Of a stretch of 64,000 nucleotides of DNA, positions 19,705-28,990 are shown one piece after another (the first letter of the stretch is position 1; every line of letters begins with the position of its first letter). The stretch is from Pseudoalteromonas undina. Lineage in GTDB: Bacteria; Pseudomonadota; Gammaproteobacteria; Enterobacterales; Alteromonadaceae. Location: positions 372,001 to 436,000 of the forward strand of contig NZ_AHCF03000002.1 of NCBI RefSeq assembly GCF_000238275.3. Reading direction: 5' to 3'. Below the pieces are notes generated by a model. It was not told the origin of the DNA, made no database searches, and saw only the letters and a program-made list of their open reading frames with translations. The position numbers were made by a program, and so were the translations under genes.

Positions 19705-20621
19705 CACAGGTAAGTTCCCAGTTTGGTAAAGTAGCGGTGCTGCTAGGTGGAAACTCAGCAGAGCGCGACGTGTCATTAAAATCTGGTCAAGCAGTCCTTA
19801 ATGCACTTCTTGCCTGTGGCATTGATGCGATTGCGTTTGACCCTCAAAATCGTTCATTGTGGGAATTAAAAGACTTAAACGTTGATCGCGTTTTTATTGC
19901 GCTGCATGGTCGAGGTGGTGAAGATGGCACAGTACAAGGTGCTTTAGAGTTTATGAACTTGCCTTACACCGGCAGTAATGTACTGGGTTCAGCATTAGCA
20001 ATGGATAAAATTCGTTGTAAGCACTTGTTTAAATCGGCAGGCTTAAGCACAGCACCTTATGCGGTAGTTGATGCTAAAAAAGGCTTTGATGCTAAAGCAA
20101 TTATCGATGAGTTTAAAAAAGTGATGGTAAAACCATCGCACGAAGGCTCAAGTATTGGTATGGCACAAGCAAGCTCTGCAGAAGAGCTTGAAGATGCGCT
20201 CAGCAATGCATTTAAGTTCGACAGCCAAGTATTGGTAGAGCAGTGGATCTCGGGGCGCGAATTTACAATTACGGTGCTTGGTGATGAAGTACAACCTGTG
20301 ATTGAAATGAGCACGCCAAATGGTTTTTATGACTACCAAGCTAAATATCAGTCAAGTACGACACAATATCATTGTCCTGCTGATTTATCACAACCGGATA
20401 CCCAAAAACTACAAGCAATGGCACTCGATGCGTTTGATTTAGTGGGTGCAAGTGGCTGGGGTCGCGTCGATGCAATGCAAGATCAGCAAGGCCAATTTTA
20501 CTTGTTGGAAGTAAATACAGTGCCAGGCATGACAGAAAAATCATTGGTGCCAATGGCTGCAAAAGCCAATGGGGCAAGTTTTGAGCAATTAGTTGTTCGC
20601 ATTTTGGAGCAAACCCTTTAA
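19701..20621 (+). CDS. ddlB: D-alanine--D-alanine ligase DdlB
   Basis: A 306-residue ATP-grasp enzyme, the same length as E. coli DdlB, making the D-Ala-D-Ala dipeptide used by MurF. The sequence shows [17 protein letters not shown] near the start, [14 protein letters not shown], the [11 protein letters not shown] loop, and the metal-binding end [17 protein letters not shown]. It sits between murC and ftsQ as in other dcw clusters and overlaps murC by four bases. Confidence 0.98.
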   Translation: MTQVSSQFGKVAVLLGGNSAERDVSLKSGQAVLNALLACGIDAIAFDPQNRSLWELKDLNVDRVFIALHGRGGEDGTVQGALEFMNLPYTGSNVLGSALAMDKIRCKHLFKSAGLSTAPYAVVDAKKGFDAKAIIDEFKKVMVKPSHEGSSIGMAQASSAEELEDALSNAFKFDSQVLVEQWISGREFTITVLGDEVQPVIEMSTPNGFYDYQAKYQSSTTQYHCPADLSQPDTQKLQAMALDAFDLVGASGWGRVDAMQDQQGQFYLLEVNTVPGMTEKSLVPMAAKANGASFEQLVVRILEQTL

Positions 20622-20622
20622 T

Positions 20623-21384
20623 ATGCATCCCTTTTTAGAGAAAGCGCAGCAACTAAAACAGCAACTTAACTGGTCGCTGATTTTTGGAGTGAGCTTTTTT
20701 CTGGCTGTGGTGATTGGGTTAATTGAAATAACCAATGGGGTTTCCCATTGGTTAGTTGCAAATAAAGATGCGCAAATTAAGCATCTAACGGTGTTGGGGA
20801 GTCCCAAATACACTGATGAAAAAGCAATAACTACCGCGATAAAAAAAGCGGATTTAAGTAGCTTTTTTGAGTTAAACGTAAAGCATGTTCAGCATTTAGT
20901 GCAAGAACTACCTTGGGTTGCAACGGTATCGGTAAGAAAGCAATGGCCTGATACTATCCAAGTTTACGTGGTAGAGCATCAAGCAGTCGCTCACTGGAAC
21001 AGTGATTTATTGATTAACCAAAGCGGCGATGCGTTTGAGGCTAAAAGTGATAAGTTAAGTGCCACATTACCCCAGTTATATGGGCCAGAGGGCAGTGAAA
21101 AAGAAGCATGGGTAGCGTTTAAACAATTTGATGAAATGCTTAAAATAAATGCACTAACGCTCACTAGCCTTGCGCTATCTGAGCGGTTTTCGTGGCAACT
21201 TTGGTTAGATAATGGCGTGCGTTTAAATTTAGGGCGCAAGGATAAAGCCAAGCGTGTACAGCGTTTTATAGACGTTTATTCACGCATAGAAAAACGTGCT
21301 GATGCACAAATAGATGCAATTGATTTACGCTACGATACCGGCCTTGCAGTGAGCTATAAGCCAATGCAAGAACAGCAATTATAA
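20623..21384 (+). CDS. ftsQ: Cell division protein FtsQ
   Basis: A 253-residue bitopic division protein. A short cytoplasmic N-terminus precedes one membrane helix (LIFGVSFFLAVVIGLIEITN, about residues 18-38). The periplasmic part begins with a POTRA domain (IKHLTVLGSPKYTDEKAI to VRKQWPDTIQVYVVEHQAVAHW), whose last motif is strongly conserved. FtsQ scaffolds FtsB and FtsL. The open frame continues upstream to 20593, but the ATG at 20623, two bases past ddlB, gives the expected N-terminus. Confidence 0.96.
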   Translation: MHPFLEKAQQLKQQLNWSLIFGVSFFLAVVIGLIEITNGVSHWLVANKDAQIKHLTVLGSPKYTDEKAITTAIKKADLSSFFELNVKHVQHLVQELPWVATVSVRKQWPDTIQVYVVEHQAVAHWNSDLLINQSGDAFEAKSDKLSATLPQLYGPEGSEKEAWVAFKQFDEMLKINALTLTSLALSERFSWQLWLDNGVRLNLGRKDKAKRVQRFIDVYSRIEKRADAQIDAIDLRYDTGLAVSYKPMQEQQL

Positions 21385-21397
21385 TAAAGAGTAAGGC

Positions 21398-22630
21398 ATG
21401 ACTAAGTCAGCAGAAAGAAACCTAGTGATTGGATTAGACGTAGGCACTTCGAAAGTGGTGGCCACGGTAGGTGAAATCACCACAGATAACAAGCTCAGCA
21501 TTGTTGGCGTGGGGAGCCAAGTATCTCATGGAATGGATAAAGGCGGCGTTAACGATTTAAATTTAGTGTCTGAGTCTATTCGCCGCGCAATTGATGAAGC
21601 CGAATTGATGGCTGATTGTCGTATTAGCTCGGTTTATTTGGGCATTTCTGGCAAACATATTCAATGTCAGAACGAAAGCGGTGTTGTCGCTATTAATAAT
21701 ACTGAAGTAACCGATGAAGACATTGAAAATGTAATCCATATTGCTCGCTCAGTACCAATTTCAGCTGAACGCAAAATGTTGCATGCCTTGCCACAAGAGT
21801 ACAGCATTGACATGCAAGAGGGGATTAAAAACCCACTTGGCATGAGTGGTGTGCGTATGGAAGCACGTGCGCATATTATTACCTGCTCCAACGATATGGC
21901 TAAAAATATAGAAAAATGTGTTGAACGTTGTGGGCTTGAAGTTGACCAACTTATATTCACTGCGCTTGCCTCTTGTTACTCCGTACTGACGGACGATGAA
22001 AAAGAGCTAGGTGTTGCGGTGCTAGATATCGGTGGTGGTACTATGGATATCACTATTTATATTAATGGTGCACTGCGTCATTCTGCGGTTATTCCGGTGG
22101 CGGGCAACCAAGTAACCGGCGATATTGCAAAAATATTTCGCACACCTATATCACATGCAGAGTCACTCAAAGTACAATATGCCTGTGCAAGTAGCCAAAT
22201 GGCGAGCAGCGAAGACACGATTGAAGTGCCAAGCGTAGGTGGACGACCAGCAAGACTGATGTCAAGACACACGTTATCAGAAGTGGTTGAGCCACGTTTT
22301 AGAGAATTATTTGAACTGGCGATGGAAGAAATTCGTCGCTCAGGATTAGAAGACCAAATTGCAGCAGGTCTCGTCATTACTGGCGGAACTGCTAAAATGG
22401 CTGGCGCAATGGAAGTGGCTGAAGATATTTTTCAGATGCCAGTAAGAATAGGTAAACCAATTGGTGTAGTAGGTTTAACTGATTATGTTGATGATCCATC
22501 GTACGCAACCGCTGTAGGTTTGTTACAATACGGGCGTACTATGCAGTCGATGAATGCACAAAAGTCGAAAGCGGATGATAATAATAATTGGTGGAATCGC
22601 ATCACAAAATGGTTTCAAGGCGAGTTTTAG
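21398..22630 (+). CDS. ftsA: Cell division protein FtsA
   Basis: A 410-residue actin-like ATPase that tethers FtsZ to the membrane. Phosphate motifs IGLDVGTSKVVATVGE and VLDIGGGTMDITIY and the adenosine motif GLVITGGTAKMAGAM are present. The SHMA-like 1C region lies between about residues 85 and 160. The C-terminus WWNRITKWFQGEF is an amphipathic membrane-targeting helix. It starts 13 bases after ftsQ with a modest site and precedes ftsZ by 21 bases. Confidence 0.98.
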   Translation: MTKSAERNLVIGLDVGTSKVVATVGEITTDNKLSIVGVGSQVSHGMDKGGVNDLNLVSESIRRAIDEAELMADCRISSVYLGISGKHIQCQNESGVVAINNTEVTDEDIENVIHIARSVPISAERKMLHALPQEYSIDMQEGIKNPLGMSGVRMEARAHIITCSNDMAKNIEKCVERCGLEVDQLIFTALASCYSVLTDDEKELGVAVLDIGGGTMDITIYINGALRHSAVIPVAGNQVTGDIAKIFRTPISHAESLKVQYACASSQMASSEDTIEVPSVGGRPARLMSRHTLSEVVEPRFRELFELAMEEIRRSGLEDQIAAGLVITGGTAKMAGAMEVAEDIFQMPVRIGKPIGVVGLTDYVDDPSYATAVGLLQYGRTMQSMNAQKSKADDNNNWWNRITKWFQGEF

Positions 22631-22651
22631 TACTCAAGTCGGAGAGTAAAT

Positions 22652-23911
22652 ATGTTTGATATAATGGAACAACACAGCGAAGAAGCTGTAATAAAAGTAA
22701 TCGGTGTAGGCGGTGGCGGCGGTAACGCAGTTGAGCACATGGTAAAACAACAAATAGAAGGCGTTCGTTTTATCGCAGCCAATACGGATGCGCAAGCATT
22801 ACGTAATTCAGCCGCTGATGTAACAGTACAATTAGGCACGCAAATAACCTCTGGGTTAGGTGCGGGGGCTAACCCTGAAGTAGGTCGTGAATCGGCTGAA
22901 GAAGATGCCGAAACCATTCGTGCTAGCCTTGAAGGTGCCGATATGGTGTTTATTGCGGCAGGTATGGGCGGCGGTACAGGTACCGGTGCTGCGCCAGTCG
23001 TGGCTAAAATTGCTAAAGAGCTGGGTATTTTAACTGTTGCTGTGGTAACCCGTCCGTTTGATTTTGAAGGTAAAAAGCGTGCCGCTGCTGCAGAGCAAGG
23101 TATTAGCGAATTATCTGAAATTGTGGACTCGTTAATTACTATTCCAAATAACAAGTTACTAAAAGTATTGGGTAAAGGAACAACTTTACTGGATGCATTT
23201 GCTAAAGCAAATGACGTATTGTTTGGTGCGGTACAAGGTATTGCTGAGCTAATCACTCGCTCGGGTCTAATTAACGTGGATTTCGCCGACGTACGTACAG
23301 TTATGTCTGCAATGGGCACAGCGATGATGGGCACTGCATCTGCGTCGGGTCCTGATCGTGCACAAGAAGCAGCAGAAGCTGCTATTTCAAGCCCGCTTCT
23401 AGAAGACGTAGATTTAACCGGTGCTAAAGGCATTTTGGTTAACATTACTGCGGGTATGGATATCGCGATTGAAGAATTTGAAATTGTGGGTAATCACGTT
23501 AAGGCGCTAGCGTCTGAAAACGCAACGGTTGTTGTTGGCGCGGTAATTGACCCAGAAATGACGGATGAGCTACGTGTAACCGTGGTTGCAACCGGCTTAG
23601 GCGGCGATCGTCGTCCACAGTTTGGTATTGTAGATAACGGTTTCAAAAAAGCGTCAGGCTCTGATGTAACTAGCTCAAGCACACAAACAAGCAGCAGCAT
23701 GTACGTACCTAGCTTTGCAAGCCAAGGCACAAGCACGACTGAAGAGCCTGCAACGACATCGCAAACTGAATCAAAAGAGCAAAGCAGCACATCGACTAGC
23801 TCTTCAAGTTCAGCAACGAATACGTCGTCAAGTAGTGCTAATAAAACAGATAAGTCTGAGGGTGGCGATTATTTCGACATTCCTGCTTTTTTACGTAAAC
23901 AAGCAGACTAA
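22652..23911 (+). CDS. ftsZ: Cell division protein FtsZ
   Basis: A 419-residue tubulin-like GTPase that forms the division ring. It contains [13 protein letters not shown], the tubulin signature [13 protein letters not shown], and the T7 synergy loop [11 protein letters not shown]. After residue 320 comes a long serine- and threonine-rich linker (about 335-403). The conserved C-terminal peptide [14 protein letters not shown] binds FtsA and ZipA. It is longer than E. coli FtsZ (383) because of the linker. A long open frame on the opposite strand is a codon-bias shadow. Confidence 0.99.
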   Translation: MFDIMEQHSEEAVIKVIGVGGGGGNAVEHMVKQQIEGVRFIAANTDAQALRNSAADVTVQLGTQITSGLGAGANPEVGRESAEEDAETIRASLEGADMVFIAAGMGGGTGTGAAPVVAKIAKELGILTVAVVTRPFDFEGKKRAAAAEQGISELSEIVDSLITIPNNKLLKVLGKGTTLLDAFAKANDVLFGAVQGIAELITRSGLINVDFADVRTVMSAMGTAMMGTASASGPDRAQEAAEAAISSPLLEDVDLTGAKGILVNITAGMDIAIEEFEIVGNHVKALASENATVVVGAVIDPEMTDELRVTVVATGLGGDRRPQFGIVDNGFKKASGSDVTSSSTQTSSSMYVPSFASQGTSTTEEPATTSQTESKEQSSTSTSSSSSATNTSSSSANKTDKSEGGDYFDIPAFLRKQAD

Positions 23912-23948
23912 TTAAAAACAGTACTTTTGTGCGAAATGTGAACAAATG

Positions 23949-23977
23949 TTGTAGTTATACCGTATTTATGTTACACT
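23949..23977 (+). promoter_or_regulatory. Probable sigma-70 promoter of lpxC
   Basis: A -35 TTGTAG (23949-23954) and a -10 TACACT (23972-23977) are separated by exactly 17 bases in the 107-bp gap between ftsZ and lpxC. They place transcription start about 35 bases ahead of the lpxC ATG. A separate lpxC promoter is known in E. coli. Confidence 0.6.
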
Positions 23978-24018
23978 CCGCCGTCTAACTGTAATATATA
24001 CTTAAAGTGAGCGAACCT

Positions 24019-24930
24019 ATGATTAAACAGCGTACGATTGCACAAGTAGTCAAAGCCATAGGAATTGGACTTCATAAAGGTGAGAAGGTCACAATAACTC
24101 TCCGACCTGCGAGCGCAAATACTGGGATTGTATTTCGTCGTGTCGACCTTGATCCGGTTGTTGATTTTGAAACAACACCTGAAGCCGTTGGTGATACGCA
24201 ATTGTGTACCTGTTTAATCAACAAAGATGGTGTTCGCTTATCAACTACTGAGCATTTAATTGCAGCTGTTGCGGCCATGGGTATCGACAATCTGATTGTT
24301 GAACTTGATAGCTCAGAAGTTCCAATAATGGATGGTAGTGCATTGCCATTCATTTATTTATTACAAAAAGGCGGCATTGAAGAGCAAAATGTTGCAAAAC
24401 GTTTCATTCGTATTAAAGAAAAAGTACGTATTGAAGAAGGCGACAAATGGGCCGAAGTAGAACCTTACGACGGATTCCATATCGACTTTGAAATTGCCTT
24501 TGATCACCCTGCAATTAATGAAAGCCGCCAACGCATTGGCTTAGATATTACCGCACAAAGCTTCACTGAAGAAATTAGCCGTGCGCGTACTTTTGGCTTT
24601 ATGAAAGATATTGAATACATGCATGCTAATAACCTTGCACTAGGTGGTAGCATGGATAGTGCAGTGGTACTTGATGAATTTAAAGTTTTAAATCCAAACG
24701 GTCTGCGTTACCCAGACGAGTTCGTCAAGCATAAGATACTAGACTGTGTAGGTGACATGTTTATGACAGGTCATAACCTTTTAGGTAAAGTAACTGCATT
24801 TAAATCAGGTCATGATTTAAATAACAAGTTACTACGCAAAATTATGGCAACCGAGTCAGCATGGGAGTGGGCAACCTTTGAAACGCCTGTTTCGATGCCT
24901 GCACCCGGCCTTGAATTAGCAAACGCCTAA
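24019..24930 (+). CDS. lpxC: UDP-3-O-acyl-N-acetylglucosamine deacetylase LpxC
   Basis: A 303-residue zinc deacetylase that commits UDP-GlcNAc to lipid A synthesis. The first-domain zinc histidine lies in [10 protein letters not shown], and the second-domain residues in [12 protein letters not shown], followed by [21 protein letters not shown] at 24007 would extend it by four residues, but the ATG at 24019 gives MIKQRTI, the family start. LpxC levels are usually controlled by FtsH proteolysis; the tail here (ELANA) is short and non-polar, as is common for substrates. A strong terminator follows. Confidence 0.97.
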   Translation: MIKQRTIAQVVKAIGIGLHKGEKVTITLRPASANTGIVFRRVDLDPVVDFETTPEAVGDTQLCTCLINKDGVRLSTTEHLIAAVAAMGIDNLIVELDSSEVPIMDGSALPFIYLLQKGGIEEQNVAKRFIRIKEKVRIEEGDKWAEVEPYDGFHIDFEIAFDHPAINESRQRIGLDITAQSFTEEISRARTFGFMKDIEYMHANNLALGGSMDSAVVLDEFKVLNPNGLRYPDEFVKHKILDCVGDMFMTGHNLLGKVTAFKSGHDLNNKLLRKIMATESAWEWATFETPVSMPAPGLELANA

Positions 24931-24957
24931 TCAGTTAATCGCTTACATACAGTTATA

Positions 24958-24988
24958 AAAAATGACGCTTATTAGCGTCATTTTTTTT
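24958..24988 (+). terminator. Rho-independent terminator of the dcw/lpxC unit
   Basis: Arms AATGACGC (24961-24968) and GCGTCATT (24975-24982) enclose a six-base loop and run into eight T residues. A-rich sequence upstream makes it usable from both strands, serving the convergent yjjG gene too. Confidence 0.9.
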
Positions 24989-25017
24989 GGCTGTTTGTAA
25001 CCACAACCAGTCAGGTA

Positions 25018-25692
25018 TTACAGACCTAAAATAGTTTGTAACTGTTTTAACTCAGTGACTTGGTACGTTGGCTTAATACCTTCAGGTAAGATTACCCCAG
25101 GGTGCTGTAACCAGCAGGTGTCTATGCCTGCATTTCGTCCACCAAGAATATCACTGCTGGCGGTATCACCTACCATTAAAATTTGTTCTTTCGGTGGATT
25201 CCCCATTAAATTAAAGGTGTGCTCAAATATCTCTTTTGCAGGCTTAGCAATACCTACTTTTTCAGAGATTACCAGCCAATCGAACATATCTTGCAGCCCC
25301 GTATGTGCTAAGCGACGTGCTTGCAGCTGACTAAAGCCATTAGTGATAATACCTAATTTGGCATGAGGTTTAAGGGCGTTTAATAATTCAACCGCACCGG
25401 GTAAAGGCATACAAATTTCAGCCATTGCCGATAAAAAGTCATCATTGAGCTGCTGGGCTGGAACATTAAGCTTATTTGCCAGCTCACTAAAGCGAGTTAC
25501 TTGCAGGTGGTTTGCGGTAATTTCGTTATTTTGATAGGCAATCCATAATGGCTTATTGGTATTTTGGTAATGTTCATAATCTGCTTTGGTAAAATCCATG
25601 CCATAAGCTGCCAACATTTTTTGTAAGCCAGCAAAGGCATTAAAGCTAAATAAGGTTTCGTCGGCATCAAATAATACGTAGTTATACTTCAT
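25018..25692 (-). CDS. yjjG: HAD-family pyrimidine 5'-nucleotidase (YjjG-like)
   Basis: A 224-residue haloacid-dehalogenase phosphatase. Motif I reads LFDADETLF (first Asp the nucleophile, with Ala between), motif II GIITNGFS, and the last motifs KPAKEIFEHTF and MVGDTASSDILGGRNAGID. E. coli YjjG removes phosphate from dUMP, dTMP and UMP and clears non-canonical pyrimidine nucleotides; the length and the NGFS motif fit that subgroup. It is 11 bases downstream of yjjX, so the two probably form a nucleotide-sanitising operon. Confidence 0.85.
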   Translation of the reverse strand: MKYNYVLFDADETLFSFNAFAGLQKMLAAYGMDFTKADYEHYQNTNKPLWIAYQNNEITANHLQVTRFSELANKLNVPAQQLNDDFLSAMAEICMPLPGAVELLNALKPHAKLGIITNGFSQLQARRLAHTGLQDMFDWLVISEKVGIAKPAKEIFEHTFNLMGNPPKEQILMVGDTASSDILGGRNAGIDTCWLQHPGVILPEGIKPTYQVTELKQLQTILGL

Positions 25693-25703
25693 TAAAACAT
25701 CCG

Positions 25704-26243
25704 TTATTGATTATATAAAGTGGGATTAAGAAAAGGCGCCATGGCGAGAGTCAGCGCTTGAGTATAGGTACTTTCTCGTGTCGCATGATGATCAGTTAAT
25801 AAACCAATAGCACCCCCTTGTTGCTTAATATTGGTGGTATTAAAAGCCTTATCCATCACATCTCCGAGCTCTTCACCTTGCAGCAATGCTTTATAAAAAA
25901 CCGAAGGCAAAGGTAAGTTACTGCTTCGTCCTGTAACTTGCTGTGCGCCGTCATCAATAACAACATAGGCAAAGGTTGCTGCACCATAGCTAAATTGCGC
26001 TGCGCCGCCTTCCATCGCTATGTAGTAGTCTGCTTGATGCTGTGCTTTACAGTAGTTAACTCGGTTTTGCGCTCCCAAACACGTTTGTTCTTCGCCTATA
26101 GGCTGATCGGGTACATCAGAGGGGGCGTGAACGCCACTACATTCAATTATATGCTCAGGGAAATACATCGCAAAAATGTGTTTAGCGGCATTTACTTTTA
26201 CTGGGTTTTTAGACCCGACAACAATTTTAATGGCTTGCGACAT
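25704..26243 (-). CDS. yjjX: Inosine/xanthosine triphosphatase (YjjX/NTPase family)
   Basis: A 179-residue non-canonical purine NTP phosphatase. The start IKIVVGSKNPVKVNAAKHIF, the GVHAPSDVPDQPIGEEQT segment, and EGGAAQF are family signatures, as is the GGAIGLLTD near the end. It hydrolyses ITP and XTP to limit miscoding. Both this gene and yjjG are transcribed away from the prkB-like gene. Start ATG at 26243; the leader region is AT-rich. Confidence 0.92.
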   Translation of the reverse strand: MSQAIKIVVGSKNPVKVNAAKHIFAMYFPEHIIECSGVHAPSDVPDQPIGEEQTCLGAQNRVNYCKAQHQADYYIAMEGGAAQFSYGAATFAYVVIDDGAQQVTGRSSNLPLPSVFYKALLQGEELGDVMDKAFNTTNIKQQGGAIGLLTDHHATRESTYTQALTLAMAPFLNPTLYNQ

Positions 26244-26410
26244 ACTACTCTCATCATACTTAAAATCAGCAGTGTACGTGAGTTAGACTAAACAAAAAAG
26301 AGCAGAATGTATTTGCGATCACTTGATAAAAGAAATGATCAGCTCCATAAGATCATCATATGTTGTTAGATCTTCTAAACCAAAAAGCCTCTAACAGATT
26401 ATCGATACAC

Positions 26411-27310
26411 TTAAATAGGAATTTCAGGTGGGGCTAATTTTGCTAAGGCGCGTTTTTTCAAAATAATATCTTTGATCAGTGGCGTAAGCACTAGCTCCAT
26501 AGCGAGTCCCATTTTGCCACCGGGTACTACAAGCGTATTGATCCGCGACATAAAGCTGCCTTCAATCATGCGTAAATAATACGGGAAATCAACGTCATCA
26601 ATGCCCCTAAAGCGAATAACAACAAAGCTTTCATCAAGGGAGGGGATATCTTTTGCGCTAAATGGGTTGGAGGTATCAACGGTGGGTACTCGCTGAAAGT
26701 TAATATGAGTACGAGAAAACTGCGGCGTTATATGATTAATGTAGTCATCCATACTGCGTACAATCGAGTCCATTACTTTTTCACGAGAATGGCCGCGTTC
26801 TGAGGTATCGCGAATAAGCTTTTGGATCCACTCAAGGTTAATAATTGGCACCATGCCTATGAGTAAATCAACATGCTTAGCAACATCATGATCTTCGTCG
26901 ACCACGCCGCCATGTAAGCCTTCGTAAAACATTAAATCTGTATTTTGCTCAAGCTCTTGCCAAGGAGTAAATGTTCCAGGTAACTGGTTATAAGGCACGG
27001 CCTCATCAAAGGTATGTAAATAACGGCGCAGTTTACCTTCGCCTGTTTCACCATACTTGGTAAATAAGTCTTCTAATGCACCAAAGTCATTGGCTTCTCG
27101 GCCAAAATAACTTATGTGTTTACTTTCTTGTTGGGCTTCTCGAATTTTTTTGTCCATTTCAGGACGTGTGTAACGATGAAAGCTATCACCTTCAATAAAT
27201 GCAGCATTGATATCGAGGCTGCGGAAAATATGCTTCACGGCATTGGTGGTGGTTGTAGTGCCTGCTCCAGATGAGCCGGTGATTGCAATAATAGGGTGTT
27301 TAGCTGACAT
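26411..27310 (-). CDS. Phosphoribulokinase-like P-loop kinase (PrkB family)
   Basis: A 299-residue P-loop protein with the Walker A motif ITGSSGAGTTTT and segments GDSFHRYTRPEMD and MFYEGLHGGVVDEDHDVAKH that are conserved in class I phosphoribulokinases. The length equals the heterotroph PrkB type found in E. coli and many marine gammaproteobacteria. No RuBisCO gene is visible, so a Calvin-cycle role is unlikely; the physiological substrate of these proteins is unclear. Preceded by a divergent lipoprotein-free periplasmic protein gene. Confidence 0.88.
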   Translation of the reverse strand: MSAKHPIIAITGSSGAGTTTTTNAVKHIFRSLDINAAFIEGDSFHRYTRPEMDKKIREAQQESKHISYFGREANDFGALEDLFTKYGETGEGKLRRYLHTFDEAVPYNQLPGTFTPWQELEQNTDLMFYEGLHGGVVDEDHDVAKHVDLLIGMVPIINLEWIQKLIRDTSERGHSREKVMDSIVRSMDDYINHITPQFSRTHINFQRVPTVDTSNPFSAKDIPSLDESFVVIRFRGIDDVDFPYYLRMIEGSFMSRINTLVVPGGKMGLAMELVLTPLIKDIILKKRALAKLAPPEIPI

Positions 27311-27425
27311 GTTTGTTCTCTTTTTTATGACCCGTTAGTTATAAAGACCTTACTAAGCTAGGTCAAGTGACGTCATCAGTAAATAACGTTATCATGAGGT
27401 GCTTAAAATTAAAACGAGAGAAAGC

Positions 27426-28298
27426 ATGAAACTGATCAAACCGTTGTTAGGGCTAATAACAATTAATGCTTTAACATTGGGCGTTGCCCAGGCAAATATG
27501 CCTAAAAGTCAAATACTGCTTGCCGATTTAAATACTCCGCATGGCATACGCGTAAGCATTATTAGTGATAAAACCAGCTACAACAATCAGCCTCACTTAA
27601 CCGATACTGGCCTTTATTATACGCGTGAGGTAATCAGTAATAATCAGAGCCAAACTGATATTGCGCTTTACGATTTATCATCAAAACAAACCTCTATGAT
27701 CACCAATACAGCTATAAGTGAGTATTCGCCAACAGTAACACCGAGTGGTGATAGTTTATCTGCTATCGTGGTTGAAGAAGATGGCAAACAAAAGTTATGG
27801 CAATATCCGCTGAGTACAGAGCAGGCGCCAAGTCGTATTTTTGATTGGATTGAGCCTGTGGGCTACCACGCTTGGGGTAATAACAACGATTTAGTGATGT
27901 TTATTTTAGGTGAGCCACATACATTACAATATACCTCGGTTGTTGCGGCTAAAGGTGAAGTTGTTGCAAATAACATTGGTCGCACACTTATTTACGATAA
28001 ATCGCAAAGTGAATTTTTATTTAGTCATAGTAAAAATGGCCAGCACCAGTTAGCCCGTTTTGATCCTCAAACTAAGCAGGTAAGCAACATCCTTAGGCTG
28101 CCAAACCAAGTACAAGACTTCATCTTAAAAGATGAAAATACTATTGCTTACGCAGTTAAAAACCGTATTTATCAACGAAAATTAACAGCTGGATCTGACA
28201 TATCTCAATGGCTCGATTTAAGCCAATATTGTGATACTGAAATAAGCCGGTTGAGTTATAAAAATCAGCAATTAGCGTTTGTATGTAGTGTTAAATAA
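27426..28298 (+). CDS. Exported TolB-like beta-propeller protein, unknown function
   Basis: A 290-residue protein beginning with a signal peptide (MKLIKPLLGLITINALTLGV, cleavage after AQA). The body holds repeats of the type ALYDLSSKQ...EYSPTVTPSGDSLSAIV, SEFLFSHSKNGQHQLARFDPQTKQV, and a final Cys pair (YCDTEIS and FVCSVK). These resemble WD40/TolB-like blades. I moved the start to the ATG at 27426 because it opens the signal peptide; the longer frame begins at 27399. It has no obvious operon partner, and no specific role can be assigned. Confidence 0.7.
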   Translation: MKLIKPLLGLITINALTLGVAQANMPKSQILLADLNTPHGIRVSIISDKTSYNNQPHLTDTGLYYTREVISNNQSQTDIALYDLSSKQTSMITNTAISEYSPTVTPSGDSLSAIVVEEDGKQKLWQYPLSTEQAPSRIFDWIEPVGYHAWGNNNDLVMFILGEPHTLQYTSVVAAKGEVVANNIGRTLIYDKSQSEFLFSHSKNGQHQLARFDPQTKQVSNILRLPNQVQDFILKDENTIAYAVKNRIYQRKLTAGSDISQWLDLSQYCDTEISRLSYKNQQLAFVCSVK

Positions 28299-28325
28299 GC
28301 ACTAAATAATAAATTTCGGACTTTC

Positions 28326-28339
28326 ACTCATGCATGAGT
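28326..28339. repeat. 14-bp perfect palindrome
   Basis: ACTCATGCATGAGT is self-complementary and lies 37 bp ahead of the GTG-started small gene and 28 bp after the beta-propeller gene. It could be an operator or a weak terminator stem; there is no T tract. Confidence 0.5.
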
Positions 28340-28375
28340 TAGTCTGACCCCCTATTAAATAAAAAGGAAAGTCAC

Positions 28376-28741
28376 GTGGCATTTAGCGCAGACGAGTTAA
28401 CAGAGCAGCTGATAAAACTAGAGTGTAGAAGTAACTTTAAAATAAAAAACATTGCTGAGTATATGCTAGCAAACTCTAAAGAAGCGTTTTACACCCATGC
28501 CGAAACGGGGAAAGGTAAAATTGTGATCCGCCCTGCATTTGAAGTGTTTAGTGATGACTTTACTGATATTGATGGGGTTGTGCGTACTCAAGGTTATTTT
28601 CATAGCAGTGAAATGACCCGTTTTCCCACTCGTATTTATAAAAGCGCACAGCCTATTCATTATGGTGTCGCTTTTAAAATTAACTCTGAACAAGCGGCAA
28701 AAGAGTTTATAGCTAAGCTAACCATGATTATTGGTGGTTAA
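28376..28741 (+). CDS. Conserved-looking small protein, unknown function
   Basis: A 121-residue soluble protein. It starts with GTG at 28376 after a clear AAAAGGAAA site; no in-frame ATG gives a better start. It reads as a compact alpha/beta domain (LIKLECRSNFKIKNIAEYML, then GKGKIVIRPAFEVFSDDF, then HYGVAFKINSEQAAKEFIAKL). I do not recognise a family. No signal peptide or membrane helix. Codon use looks like its neighbours. Confidence 0.6.
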   Translation: MAFSADELTEQLIKLECRSNFKIKNIAEYMLANSKEAFYTHAETGKGKIVIRPAFEVFSDDFTDIDGVVRTQGYFHSSEMTRFPTRIYKSAQPIHYGVAFKINSEQAAKEFIAKLTMIIGG

Positions 28742-28972
28742 TAGAATGGTGCAGGGCTAAAGGCAAAAGGTGCAAGATAAAATCTTCAACCTTTAACCTT
28801 TATAACCCTTAATCTTTGTCTTTAATCACTAGCTCTAAAAGGGCTGCGCCTCTTAATCTCTTTGTGAATAAACTTTTTAAGATTTTATACACAAAGAGAA
28901 GACAATGAGAAAACATCAGCCATTAGCCCGAGTTTGAGCTTTTCGGCCCGTTACCCGTCGCCCGCAGCCCCC
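28742..28972 (-). repeat. Composite repeat: G-rich heptad array plus CACAAAGAG hairpin (copy A)
   Basis: On the minus strand, 19 bases after the aminopeptidase stop, four GGG runs recur every 7 bases (plus-strand CCC at 28947, 28954, 28961 and 28968). Further on, CTCTTTGTG and CACAAAGAG form a hairpin (plus-strand arms around 28857-28865 and 28890-28898). The same order, in the same sense relative to the upstream gene, occurs at 38245-38495. No gene is seen here. Confidence 0.65.
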
Positions 28973-28990
28973 TATCCTTTGAGCTTTAAC

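Noticed and set aside
22627..23445. 272-residue open frame opposite ftsZ
   Set aside because: It is antisense to a highly conserved gene, rich in S/A/P, with no ribosome site or motif; the open frame is a by-product of ftsZ codon use.
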